NCBI GenBank assembly: GCA_903813345.2
Contig: CAIIXF020000012.1
Span: forward strand, 30,965,001-31,029,000
Length of the DNA: 64,000 bases
Source of the DNA: Owenia fusiformis
Lineage: Eukaryota > Annelida > Polychaeta > Sabellida > Oweniidae
Direction of reading: 5' to 3'
Notes under the pieces: generated by a model
What the model was told of the DNA's origin: nothing
What the model saw: only the letters and a program-made list of their open reading frames with translations
Database searches by the model: none
Translations under genes and position numbers: made by a program
In this document: positions 1 through 11,300 of the stretch, piece after piece
Layout: each line of letters starts with the position of its first letter
How positions within the stretch are numbered: the stretch's first letter is position 1

Positions 1-2245
1 TAAATCAATGGAGAGTAGGACCATAATTGATAGAACCTCCTACCCGTTTACACCAGGCATTAATGTTTTTATCCATCCTTGTATAGATATGATTTCGTTG
101 TTAATATTGATTCACTATTTTATAAATGCCTCGCATCTTATGAACTGTAGCTAGTTTTGAATAGATAAACCCTGGTAAGTTCTTAAAATGCTGCAATTTC
201 AATTAGGGGCAATTCTTCATATATCTTTTGGACATAAGTTTCAGCCAGTCTAAGATTTCCCTTTTCAATAATATGTATTATAATAGCCCCGCTTGGAATT
301 TTAATCCTATTTCTGCAGCAACGCTGACTATACTTTATCTGTAAAATGCCTGTATTTCATATTTATATGATTGTTCCATTGTTTCAGATGGAATTATGAT
401 AACAATTTCCATTTGCTTGAAAAAGATTTATTAAATAAGAAATATTGCAGACCAAAACATTTTGATACATATTTATATGATGAAAATGTTTAACAAACAT
501 AAATGGCCGTCAATAAACTAGAAAAATAAAATAAATGAATAATCTAAGTAGTCCTGAATGGCTTATCACCACTTTCAAGTTATTTATTCCGTGGCACTGG
601 ATTTGTTAATTATACTACGGATCGTAACTGATTATTTCGGTCATAACATGTCGAATGTCTTTAACTGGTAAATAGGGATATTACGACCTGCCCAGTTCAT
701 GTACAACTAACTTACCGCAAGTTAGTCGACAAGTGAAATGGTTCCAATAAGCGATGTTTCAAAAATATATGATTTTCTATCGTTTTACGTTTTGGCGAAT
801 ATAAACTAAAGAGGTTACTTCGCTAGAGCTTTTGAATTCTTCTATTAATTGGTAAAATACTTGTTTTCTCTTCAAAGTACAGTCAATCGTATATTACATA
901 TGAATTATAAATATATACAATCAAAATCAAAACGTTAACGAACATGTATTCCAAGAACCCAATTTTCTTCAACTTATGATATTACAAGCAACACTATAAT
1001 CTTACAATTGCCGAACAGCACCCATCTGGACATCCTTTTCTTCATTTGATACATATTTTATAATGTAATTTACATTTTGATTGTGAAAATTCTCCCGGCG
1101 CAACGTCTGCCGGTGATCGGTTGGCAGTTGAAAAATACCGTAATCGGTAGGCACCCATAAGGTGAATCTGAACTTATGTGAGCAAAGCATAAACGATAAA
1201 TCATGATCATAAATCATGATACGCAGGTAAACCGAGAATGCGAGATAAAGGCACGTTTTAATAAATCCGTAACCCAATATTTTGTAGCTCCCAGTGTGAA
1301 TAACGTAATGCGTTAATTTCAGTCAAAATCAAATAATTCGATGGAACAGCATTTCCCTCTATAAACTTATCATCGGTTCAAAACCATAACATAATGGGTC
1401 AAACCTCAGGAATTCCCGGGGATCTCAGCCCCCCTATACAAATATTTCTGATCAGTTAAACAAATATGTGTCCACATTATGTAAGACTTTAGATAATTAA
1501 AGACCTAGAAACAAAATATTTTGTTTCTATAATTATATAAAGGGCATTATATTTAACCACAAAGAAAGGGTTAAACCTGAAAAACGAGTTCATCGATTCG
1601 CCAAAAAGGTTGTAGAAAAATCCATTTTGATGATTCAGAAATAATATTTTAGAATATGAAAATTCACCTCATCTCCTAAATTGTGTTACAATTTTATATT
1701 AATCATCGAAATAATAAAAAACTTATACCCATCTAAAAAGCTCTCTCTATCGAGCCTCTTCCTTTGGCCCCCCCACCTTGTTGGTTTCCAGATCCGCCCC
1801 TGCTTGTCGCTAATTTGAAAAAGTACATCTAATGACATCATCAATCTAGCCAATATATCACAGCTTCTTTGATTTACCAATAGGTGGCAGAGTTTATTGG
1901 AAAGGTCTATTTTGGGCAATTTGCATTTTGTTGAGAATTTGCATATGACATGCCAACCTGTTGAAACTCTGTTTGCGCCCTTTCATTTGGAATTTAAATT
2001 AAAATGGTTCGTTGTCATTCTCCTCTCTAAATTTCGGGATTGTCTCAATGTGTAACAGTTTCTCTTCAAAGATACTATTATTAATATTGAATATATGATT
2101 TTTTGCCGTCTTCAGAAGACGTGTTTGTATTACTGGATTCACCAATTCATACTTATTCTAGAAGCTTGTTTGGAAAGAGATCGATGAAGATAGAGCATGG
2201 TTTAATGTTTTTTGTGGGTTAATGAACTCACTTTTATATTTATAG
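1..2245 (+). other. TUBD1 intron sequence (upstream of the last exon)
   Basis: AT-rich noncoding DNA that ends in a polypyrimidine/AG acceptor at 2241-2245, directly before the delta-tubulin terminal exon. I found no further delta-tubulin exon here. A fragment at about 1766-1803 (cccccccaccttgttgg followed by tccagatccgccc) matches the end of the GGGCC-rich dispersed element seen whole elsewhere in the window. The short open frames in this stretch have no recognisable content. Confidence 0.6.
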
Positions 2246-2640
2246 GTATTGACTGGAATGTTAAAGTCAGTGAAGGTAAATTCAGGACATTCAACAAATC
2301 TGTCGCCAATTTAATGTTCCTTCGAGGAAAAGACATTGCATCACCAGATATCTCAGCTTTCCAAGATAGCCGACTCTACCCAGATTGGATTCCACCAGGA
2401 TGCGCTCTTGAAACATGGACTCAACCACGCTGTTTTCATCAGTATGAAAAAGCGGCCATAATGCTTAGCAACAGCCAATCACCTGTCGGGCCTTTGAATC
2501 ATGTGATCAGCAAAGCATGGGGTATGTTCTCATCGAGAGCCTATGTGCACCAGTACACAAATCACGGAATGGCGGAGGAAAATTTTCTTGATGCGTTTAC
2601 AAGTTTGGAGCAAGTTTTGAAAAACTATAAGGACCTTTGA
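2246..2640 (+). CDS. TUBD1: Delta-tubulin, last coding exon (C-terminal about 131 residues)
   Basis: This is the terminal exon of delta-tubulin, a divergent tubulin required for triplet microtubules of centrioles and basal bodies. The exon follows a tatag acceptor at 2245, starts in phase 1 (GT completes a codon begun upstream, then IDWNVKVSEGKFRTFNKSV) and ends at a TGA at 2638-2640. The end of the protein, with FSSRAYVHQYTNHGMAEENF and then FTSLEQVLKNYKDL, matches the tubulin C-terminal helices H11-H12 and closely resembles the end of vertebrate TUBD1 as I remember it. The run YEKAAIMLSNSQSPVGPLNH is also of the delta-tubulin type. There is no acidic tail, as expected for delta- rather than alpha/beta-tubulin. 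All earlier exons lie outside the window. The gene is convergent with the metalloproteinase gene, with 2.4 kb between the stop codons. Alternative: epsilon-tubulin, judged less likely from the terminal FTSLEQV...YKDL. Confidence 0.88.
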
Positions 2641-2912
2641 TTGGCTATACTGTCGAGGCAACAAGACTGAAAAACCAGAGGTAGGATTTTTGAGGGCATA
2701 GCCAATTATAAAGCAGGCAATGCGAATGCCTCAGCAACATGTAGAAAAACTTTTCTTTAAGACGAATTTTGGGAAATTGTGAAAATTATATCCTGGCCGC
2801 GGGGCATTCCTGGATAAACCCTGGGCATTGTTAAACCCTTTACAATATTTATCACTGTATCCATAAACGAACCGGTGTGTCTAATTTGAAGTTTCAAAAT
2901 AGAAATCATATA

Positions 2913-3015
2913 CAGTAAAACCTGTAATGTGGAACACTTCTGTAAGTGGAATGCCTCCATAAGTGGAACACATTTTAGAGGTACCAAAGGTGTTCCACTT
3001 ACACAGGTTATACTG
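2913..3015. mobile_element. Short TA-flanked MITE, ACAGTAAAACCTG family
   Basis: The 103-bp element begins CAGTAAAACCTGTAATGTGG and ends ACACAGGTTATACTG, so its two ends are inverted copies. It is bordered by TA at 2911-2912 and 3016-3017, the target duplication of Tc1/mariner/pogo elements. Internal text repeats aagtggaacac in both orientations. Related copies occur across the window. Confidence 0.75.
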
Positions 3016-4639
3016 TAAAACAAAATATATTGAAGATCGTCTGACAATGCCCTGTGCCCATCAAAACTCTTATGTCTTCTAGTAGTATGTCTCCTCTTTT
3101 GCTAATTGCGCTATGTTCAAATAACCGAACTTGCATAAGACATGGAAAAACACTTCTCTTAAGTGAACACCTAAAAAGGTGAATCATTATGTTGGTCTAC
3201 ATTTTTGAGGATCAATCGTTTATCTAAAGCAAACATCTTTCTAATTTTTTTTTTTGCTCGATAACCTTAAAATTGTTGAACGATTATCCAAAAATAAACT
3301 CAAAAATGTTTGACTTTTTTTAAAAATAGGCAATTTCTTGGAATGGTGACAGTAAAAAATATTGCAAAATTGTTAGAATGTATGCCTACTAAAGATAACA
3401 ATAGAACAATATTATTTCAGTTTTAAATCCAATATTTATTTATCAAAATCTGTACAAAATGAAGTTTATATAAATTACAAAACATTGAAAATTCTAAACT
3501 GAGCACCAGTCAGTTTCATGAGTTTACATGTTAAAATGATAATATGATAAAATAACAGATTTCAAAAATATGATAAATGATAACAATGCGTTTTAAAATG
3601 TCTCTAAAATCTCTAAAATTAAAGGAACAGAAATAGACCCCTTTTAAGGGTCATGAAAATATAAGGTTTCTCCATTTTATTGCATCATTATAACTCATGA
3701 TCTTTCTTTGTCTACGAAACAACTCTAAACTCTAATTGTGACCTCAATATTGTGTTATTTAATTATTTTGTGACAATATCATATGAGATCATTGTGAAAC
3801 ATGTTGTACTTGAGAAGAATAAGCTCAATTTCAGTGTACATGTTTAGGCATTACCTAAACTGAAATATTAGAGTTTCTCACTCAAACACCCAGTGGGCAT
3901 TTATTTAGGAGGATAGGTGTTTACATGTATTTCTGATAGCATTTTAAAATGGCCTCCATGGTACAGAACTGTTGGAAGTTTTTGCTCAAATGCTTCCCTT
4001 GTTGGGCATTTATTTGAAAGCTCTTCAAAAATACACCTGTATGTACCTTTCTTCCAAATAAACCCCCATGGGCATATAAGCAAAATATCAGTAGAAACTT
4101 TTGAAATGAGAATGCAAAGAGAGAAATGAAAAAGGAAGACTTAAAAGGCAAGTTAATCTTATACTGTATCAAGGCCCATATTTTGGGGCAAAATTTTACC
4201 GATGCAAAAATAATTTCACATGATCATATTGTTGGCTGAAAAATTAAAACTCTTGAGGCAAGAATCCTGAATGAGGCAAATGCCTTAGCAGCCTCAATGT
4301 AGGCATGGGCCTGGTATCCACTGTACATTTGGCATGCTTTAGAGATGAGCAGAGGTACTTCCTTGGGCCTTGTCTCATATGTTACACACTTAATTCTACA
4401 CAAAATTGCATTCATTTGGAGTTGGGTAGTGAAAGACTGTTTTGTGCACGAAAAATTGCTAGATCATTTTTAAAAATTGCACTTCAAAAGTCTTGTTAAA
4501 AAGGGTGGACGGTCAGCAGAAATGGATTTTTTGTTGAAGTAGGTGTAAAACATGTGAGACAACCTCTAAAACTGAATTGTGAAATGACATTTTCACCAAA
4601 TTGGTGAACTGGGATTTATAACAAAATCTTAAATGCTGC

Positions 4640-4940
4640 ATACACTATACTGGTAAAATCTGCATAAAGTGAATTTGCCAAGAATAGCTACATTTTCACA
4701 TTGTGAGGTGTTTATATTGATAAGTGTTCATATAAAGAGGTGTTTACATGGAGATGTGTTTACATAGAGGGGTGTTCACATTGTGAGGTGTTTACATTGA
4801 GAAGTGTTTTTGAAATTTGAAATCTGTTAAAATTATCATCTTCTCTGTTGAAATGTGAAATGTGAACACCTCTCTGTCTCTGTTGAAATAAGAACACCCC
4901 TTAAATATGAACACCTGTACTACAATATAAACACTTTTTC
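4640..4940. repeat. Degenerate gtgttcacatt repeats
   Basis: Repeated short units of the kind gaggtgtttacatt, gaggggtgttcacattg, then in the other orientation gaacacctctctgtc and gaacacccc. It resembles a decayed or expanded member of the ACAGTAAAACCTG MITE family, without clean termini. Confidence 0.5.
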
Positions 4941-5002
4941 ATAGTGCCAATTTACTAACCTTAATTTTCATTTAAAATGAATGATACTTTCGTACATGTT
5001 CG

Positions 5003-5319
5003 CTATGAAAAATTCTGGTTGTTTCGCGTAAATAAATACACAAATGCTGATAACAGTAAAACGTAATATTGCTTCATTCCACAACACTTTTGAACGCCAT
5101 TTGCGCTGTTTGAATTATTGTCTGTTTGTCCAGATCCATGGACTCGCGGTTGCTCATCACCCGCGGGAAATATTGGAATTTCATTTGAAGTCTCCGTCGT
5201 AGGGAGATCAGAGCACCCCATCCATAGGCCAGCTAGGGGTCGGGGTGAACTCTTTCTCGTCCTCATGACGCCATCGTTAAATTCCCAGTACTGTTTGCCC
5301 TTGAAGAAATATGTCCGGC
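5003..5319 (-). CDS. Metalloproteinase exon 10: last hemopexin blade, stem, C-terminal hydrophobic tail, stop
   Basis: [15 protein letters not shown] completes blade 4, and GLWMGCSDL supplies the closing cysteine (Cys571). A Ser/Asn/Gly-rich stem follows, then [20 protein letters not shown] and a short polar end TRNNQNFS before the TAG at 5003-5005. The hydrophobic segment is about 13 residues, short for a membrane span. The small residues before it (NSNSANG) could host a GPI attachment site. The CC just before the segment might be palmitoylated; this is inference. Confidence 0.9.
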
Positions 5320-8300
5320 CTGGAAAATAAGATGTCATTTGTAAGTCATATTACAATTTGCTACACAGTACCTTATTTCATGTTACTATGACAACATCTA
5401 CCGTGCCAAATATCATTATATTTTAGTCATATTTTTAGTATGGTTAGTGGAATGTATAATGCTACATACTTTGCTATCATATAGATATTGAAATTGAAAA
5501 GTTTTAGATCAAAATTAGCAAATAGTTATTAACAACCTTTGAAAGACTGTTTTGAGTTACAATTTCCCGAAAGAAAATCTGAATTAATATATTTATGAAT
5601 AAAAAAAACAATATTCTCACCATCCCAAAACTGGAAAGCAGCATCAGGTGATACAGGGACACCTCCCCATACACTCAAATCTCTTGGGTAATTTCGTTCA
5701 ACTTTGTTGCGATGGCTCAATTTCCAGTACATATTGCCACTAATCATATAGATTCGTTCATTGTGACCCCACCTCCATATAGCGTCTATTTTTGAGAGAC
5801 CAGTTGGCAAGCCATAATCTGTCAGTGGGTTGCCTTTCGGGTCAAAATTTCTCTCAAGTTGGTTTCCGTCAAACAACCAATAATGTGCACCTTGAAAATG
5901 TAAGATATTGTTTGATTAACTTAAATATGAACTGTATTTTTAGGAACTGGTTATTTATACTGAACAATAGAGGTGTCACGGATACACAATTTTCTTTTGA
6001 CCAGCGGAATTATGCTTTCGGAATGGAACACAGAACAATAATTAAGAATTTTGGTTTGGTTCCGGAACAAGAAAATCTTACCCTTTCACAACTTGAGGCC
6101 TTTAAATCGCCATAAAACAGCATTTTTCTTTCAATATTTTGCACCAAAATGAGTACATTCTTTTCACTCCTTCTCATTGAAGAGTTTTGAAGAGTTTTTC
6201 ACTACCAAATAGACTTGGACAATCAACTTATTTTAATCTAATACACGCAGTCACTCCTAACCATTCCGAAATTGTTCCGATCCGAAGCAAAACGTTCCAA
6301 ACCAAACCGTTCCAATTTTTTTGTTCCGTGACATCTCTACTGAACAGCCATGTCTGAAATTTATCAGCTCATTTCCTTTAGTTTGAAATATACAATGAAA
6401 TATTTGTCTCATAAAAGAGATATTTTTATTTTTTCCAAAATAATCAGATAAGATCGGTATCCTTAAAACCATTGACATTTCCATTTAGCTCAAATATTAA
6501 TACAATATTTTTTCCAAAAATGGGAAATTTTCATTTCATTCAAAATCAGACAAATGCTTGACATATAGATGCACCATGTCTTCTAAAGGAGGCACTTATG
6601 TGTGCCATTTCTCTCAAAGAAGGCACTTATATGAATATATGTACCCTGTCTCCCAAAGGAGACATCTGATATGCTATGTCTCCTAAAGGATGCACTTATA
6701 CCTGTCATCTTTCAGATATAAGTGTTATAAATGTTGCAATTGAAGTCATTAACATACCATAGAAAATTACAATTTTTCCATCTCGTCGTTCATAGATGGC
6801 ATCCACATGTTGGTCCTGGGGATAGCCTACCCAGAATTCACTTATAAGAACGGGATAACCGTTGAGAATTCCCTCTTCATTTCTTCTCCAGAACCACTGA
6901 AATTATGGAAATCAGTGGAGGTTATTCCTTATTTTCATGAATTTCATAACAATTTCTGTTTTTTTATTTGGTAGATTCTTAAGAGATTATATAGAAATAT
7001 CATAGGATAGCATGGTAAATAAGGAAATATTGCAGGATATTTACTAGTACACAGCCAATATAATTTGGCGCCGTTTCGTCATCGAAAAAATTCGGCGCTG
7101 TTTCGGCACCGTTCCAGCACCGAAACCTTTTGTCACCAAAATTTGCAACCGGACTAGTCAGTCAATTTGGTGCCGAAACGCAGAATGAAAATTATGACTA
7201 AGATAATAGTAGTATATCTACCTTCCCACTGAATAACATCAGTTCTCCACGTACAACATCAGCAGCTTCTATGACAACGTTACAATTGTCAGGCTTCCCA
7301 TCAGGTTTAGGGGTAGTGCGGGGCACATATGGTCGCCGTGTACGTGGGCGTGGTCTGTAAGTGTAAGGTCGCCGTGTAGTAGTTGTTGTAGTAGTAGTTC
7401 TCGTAGTAGGAGGTCCTTAAATAATAGTAACAGGTAAAATTTGAAAAGGCTTAATACAAGACATAGTTCAGCATAGTTCACCTATTTTAAATGCTTATAG
7501 GCCTATACTGTACATCTTTTATTGACTCTGATGTCATTACAATGACATATTAGTCACTAAAAAACTAAACACTACAATATACAAAACTGAAATAAGACTA
7601 AACTAACTACTGAATACAAAAAATAAAATTCTAATTACAACATCATCAAACGTAAAATACAAGATAATTGTAAAATACAGATATGACTTGACAGAAATTT
7701 TTAAAAAATATCAGTGTGATGTATCGTTGACACATTAATCATTAATTCAATTTTTTGGGTGAATGATAGATGAACTTTGCTAAATGTAAAAAAAATTACA
7801 TAAAACTTTTTAAAGTAAAGCCTGTCTAATTCAAACACCGCTGGGGCAGGCCAAAAGTGTTGGATTAGCAGGGGCCCATTAGCAGGTGTTCACATTTCAA
7901 GGTATTCTAACACAGACAGATTAAAAAATAGGACCCCAAAAAACATTGAGAGGTGTTCAGAATTTTAGAGAGATGTTCAGATATACAGGTGTTACTGTTT
8001 TTGACATGGTTTAGAATCTCAAGGATCTGTTACAGGAGTTTGGTTAATTTACAAATGATAATTGTTCAGGCCCGTAGGTTCGACCTCCCCCCTTGCCAAA
8101 AGATTCTTTCAAAACCATGCAGTTTTTCACCATTCTGAGCACTTTTAAAGTGATTTTTTTTAGCCAAAACTGTTGAAAGTGAACCCCCCTGGAATTGAAA
8201 AAAAAATTACCCCTCCCCCTTGGTAAATCCTGGCTATGGGCCTGTTGTGATATTTGTACTTACTTCGAGGGACCATTGCTGTTGTTGATGGAATGACTGG

Positions 8301-11300
8301 GATCTCTGGCCTCCTAGGTGGAAGATTGTTATTGTATCTTACCCCTGAAATAACATTAGAAAAAAGCTATAATTTCCATGTTAAAATGTGTTTACTGTAA
8401 TACAGGAAAACATTTAAATGTAGCTGAATTAGTTGATGGTTTAATTTTTTTCTTTTTGTGTTTTCAGATTCTTGAAAGATCACAATATGATGAAGGGATG
8501 TTGATCTGTATGAAAGACAATCGAAATTCAGAAACTGTGATTTTACTCTGTTTTTGAGAACAGTAGGCCTTCGATTGGGTAGATCCGGGACACTGAACAG
8601 GGCCCTGATAGGCCAAAACCGGACACTGAACATACATCTGATTGGACAGAAAGAGGATTGCCCTGAATAACCAAACTTGTCTGACAATAGCAAATGCAGA
8701 TTTTCATTATACTGTATTCTGCACCGAATGGATTGTAATAGATAGATGATTCATGCCCTTTTAGACAGATATTCAAAGCTTTGATGAACGATAAGCTAAA
8801 TCAGATGAATATTAGTGAAATGGGACTGCCAGTTCTACTATGCCATCTATCAAAAGATAGTTAAAGTAAAAAAAAAGGATAAACTTGGAAAAAAGGTATA
8901 TGTTGTAATGAGAATTAAATTGTCCAAATACATATAGGGGTAATAATAGCAATAGGTAATAGAGGTATAAGCAGGATCCAAAAATAGGTGAGGCAAATTC
9001 AAATAGGTGAGTCAAACATAAATAGGTGAGGCAAACATAAATAGGTGAGGCAAATTTGAAAAGGTGAGGCAAAACCTGTACTTCGATGGGAGATAATTTT
9101 TTCATTTTTTGTGAAATTTTGGTGAGGCAATTGCCTCAACTGCCTCATTTCCATAGTAACTATACTCATAATATAAGAACAATAAAAACCTACCATAAAG
9201 TGTTTGTATGCCTTGGATATCATCAGGGTGCAATTGGAAGTTCTCAACAAAGCCCTGGTACCATGGATACATGAGTGAGCCCACAACTCCACTATGGGCC
9301 AGACCCAGCGCATGGCCAAACTCATGGGCAGCAACTGAGAATAAATTGATACCTGGAATTACATAGAGGGTAGATAGTATAAATGCATGGTATCACTGGT
9401 AGAATGGCATTTGTAATTAATGTTAGTATAGGTGTATGGCAACTGTTGCCATGGAAAGATACCTTGTATTGATTGCATTTGAAGTTGCAATGCAAAGTAT
9501 TTGCGTCCAGAAAGTACACATGCATTTACTTTATTGTAGTTAAAAGAAATGCAATATTTTTTTTAAATTATTAAAAACATAGCTTTGAGCTTTGTGACTG
9601 ACTTCATGTGTTAAGTCTCCACTAAATAAATTAATAAAAAATCCCATCATTGAATAAAAAATTCATTTATTTGCTGATGTTATATTTTATAATAGAACTC
9701 TGATTCGACAATCTAGGTCAAGTTTTGCAAGTGATGTGTTATCATGAGCTATATTACTTCAGGACATCCGTCTGCTTCAGTCTCGATTTAGTCATGTTAA
9801 TTTTACACATTTTCTCTGAATTTTTTGAATGAACTGCCTGATTTTCTTGCATTTTTATACAATTTAAAGTGTTAACATCAAACCTATTTAGTTAATTCCA
9901 TGCAAGAAATTCGTAATTTATTTTAATTGTGTATTTTCAAACATGACCATTTCGGCACAATTAACTGATATTTTAAGTGGTGTCCTTAATATTCAAAACA
10001 TGTAGCAATTGTATTTTGAACTATTTTCTGTATAGAATCTCACTGAAATTGTGCTATCACGACTGAACGTTCACTTTGAAATGAAAATCACATTCTGATC
10101 CTAATTTGAACTGACATGCAGGTTTTATCTTTCTGGTAGGTGTCCTTAAAGACAACAATCTAATTTTAAAGGATCTTTCGGAACTCACGACCAATTGAGT
10201 AATTATAACTAAAATGAAACCAGAAGAGGTGAACACCTCTAGAAGAGGAATACCCCTGTTTAAGTGGAACACCTTTCAGAGTCCCAAGACCAACTGACTT
10301 GTTAAATGGACCTCTCTATAAGTGGAATACCTCCCAAGTGGAACGCTTTTTTTAGAGCCTGGTGTTTCATTTAGACAGGTTTTACTTTATACATGTAGAA
10401 AATTCTACAGAATTATTTTAACATCTTAAATCATATCAATTTTCCCACTTCCTCAGAATATTGTCTCGGAGATCAAAAATGAAAAGATCACACCATGTAC
10501 ATACTTAAAACAAATGAAGTAATCAGTTTTGTAAATAATCCGAACCTGGTAAGAAAATCTCATTAAATAAAATGAGACTCGACCTTAAATAACCAACACA
10601 AATCGTGAATCTCTATCCTTCTAAATGACTCAAAATATTTCAGTTCATTAAACCAGTTGTTATAAACAAAACATCTATGTTACTTCGACAGGCTCAACTC
10701 GGATTTTAGGACAAAATGTGGTATGCCCATAGGCAAAGTATGACATGATGGTTGTAGTGTTATGGATTGTGACAAACTTAGTGTAAAATGCAATTATAGA
10801 CAGGCCCATAGCCAGCTTTTGCCAAGGGGGGTTCAATTTTTTAAAAATTCCAGGGGGTTCACCTTTGACAATGTTAGTCCAAAAATGGCTAAAATTACTA
10901 AAAAAAGTGCTCAGAATGGTGAAACTGCATGAATTTGAATATATGGCTGGGGGGGGAGGTTAGCTCGTGCCTAATAGACAAGGCAGGTTGATTTAAGGGT
11001 AATACAGTGTGTCCCAAAAAAAAGGAAACCAGTGATAGATTGCTTATTTCTCAAATATGAATAATAATAGGAAAATTTCAAAGCTACCATCTGATAGGTT
11101 ATGATGTCCTTTTTCTTATGATACCAAAGGTGTTTATTTTTCTTCACGGATGACTGAGTTCTAAAAGATTTAAGTGACCATGTCAGAAATTGGTTTGTGC
11201 CACTTTTCTATCATGAATGGCTGAACAATGAATGATTAAAATGGCTATGCAAGACCATGTCCTATTCGAAATACACATTTCCGAACAAGCATTCAACATA

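Larger units (their letters stand above)
2641..5002. other. Intergenic region between two convergent genes
   Basis: Noncoding stretch that should hold the 3' UTRs of TUBD1 (plus) and of the metalloproteinase gene (minus). It contains a TA-flanked MITE (2913-3015) and a diffuse set of gtgttcacattg/gaggtgtttacat repeats (about 4640-4940) related to the ACAGTAAAACCTG family. Frames at 3.9-4.2 kb are open by chance on both strands and look noncoding. Confidence 0.6.
5891..9193 (-). other. Short introns among MMP exons 5-9
   Basis: The introns at 5891-6757, 6897-7221, 7416-8263 and 8345-9193 hold simple repeats and MITEs. About 6565-6700 has degenerate short repeats of the form ctcaaaggaggcacttat. 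7820-8005 and 8067-8244 are MITEs. About 8983-9080 is a minisatellite. No additional exon is evident. Confidence 0.6.

Noticed and set aside
3901-4172. Overlapping open frames on both strands with some resemblance to coding text.
   Set aside because: Low-complexity, hydrophobic and open in several frames at once; no splice-site support.
9102-9334. Separate small genes suggested by overlapping minus frames.
   Set aside because: They are the MMP exon carrying [11 protein letters not shown] read in two frames and run into intron.
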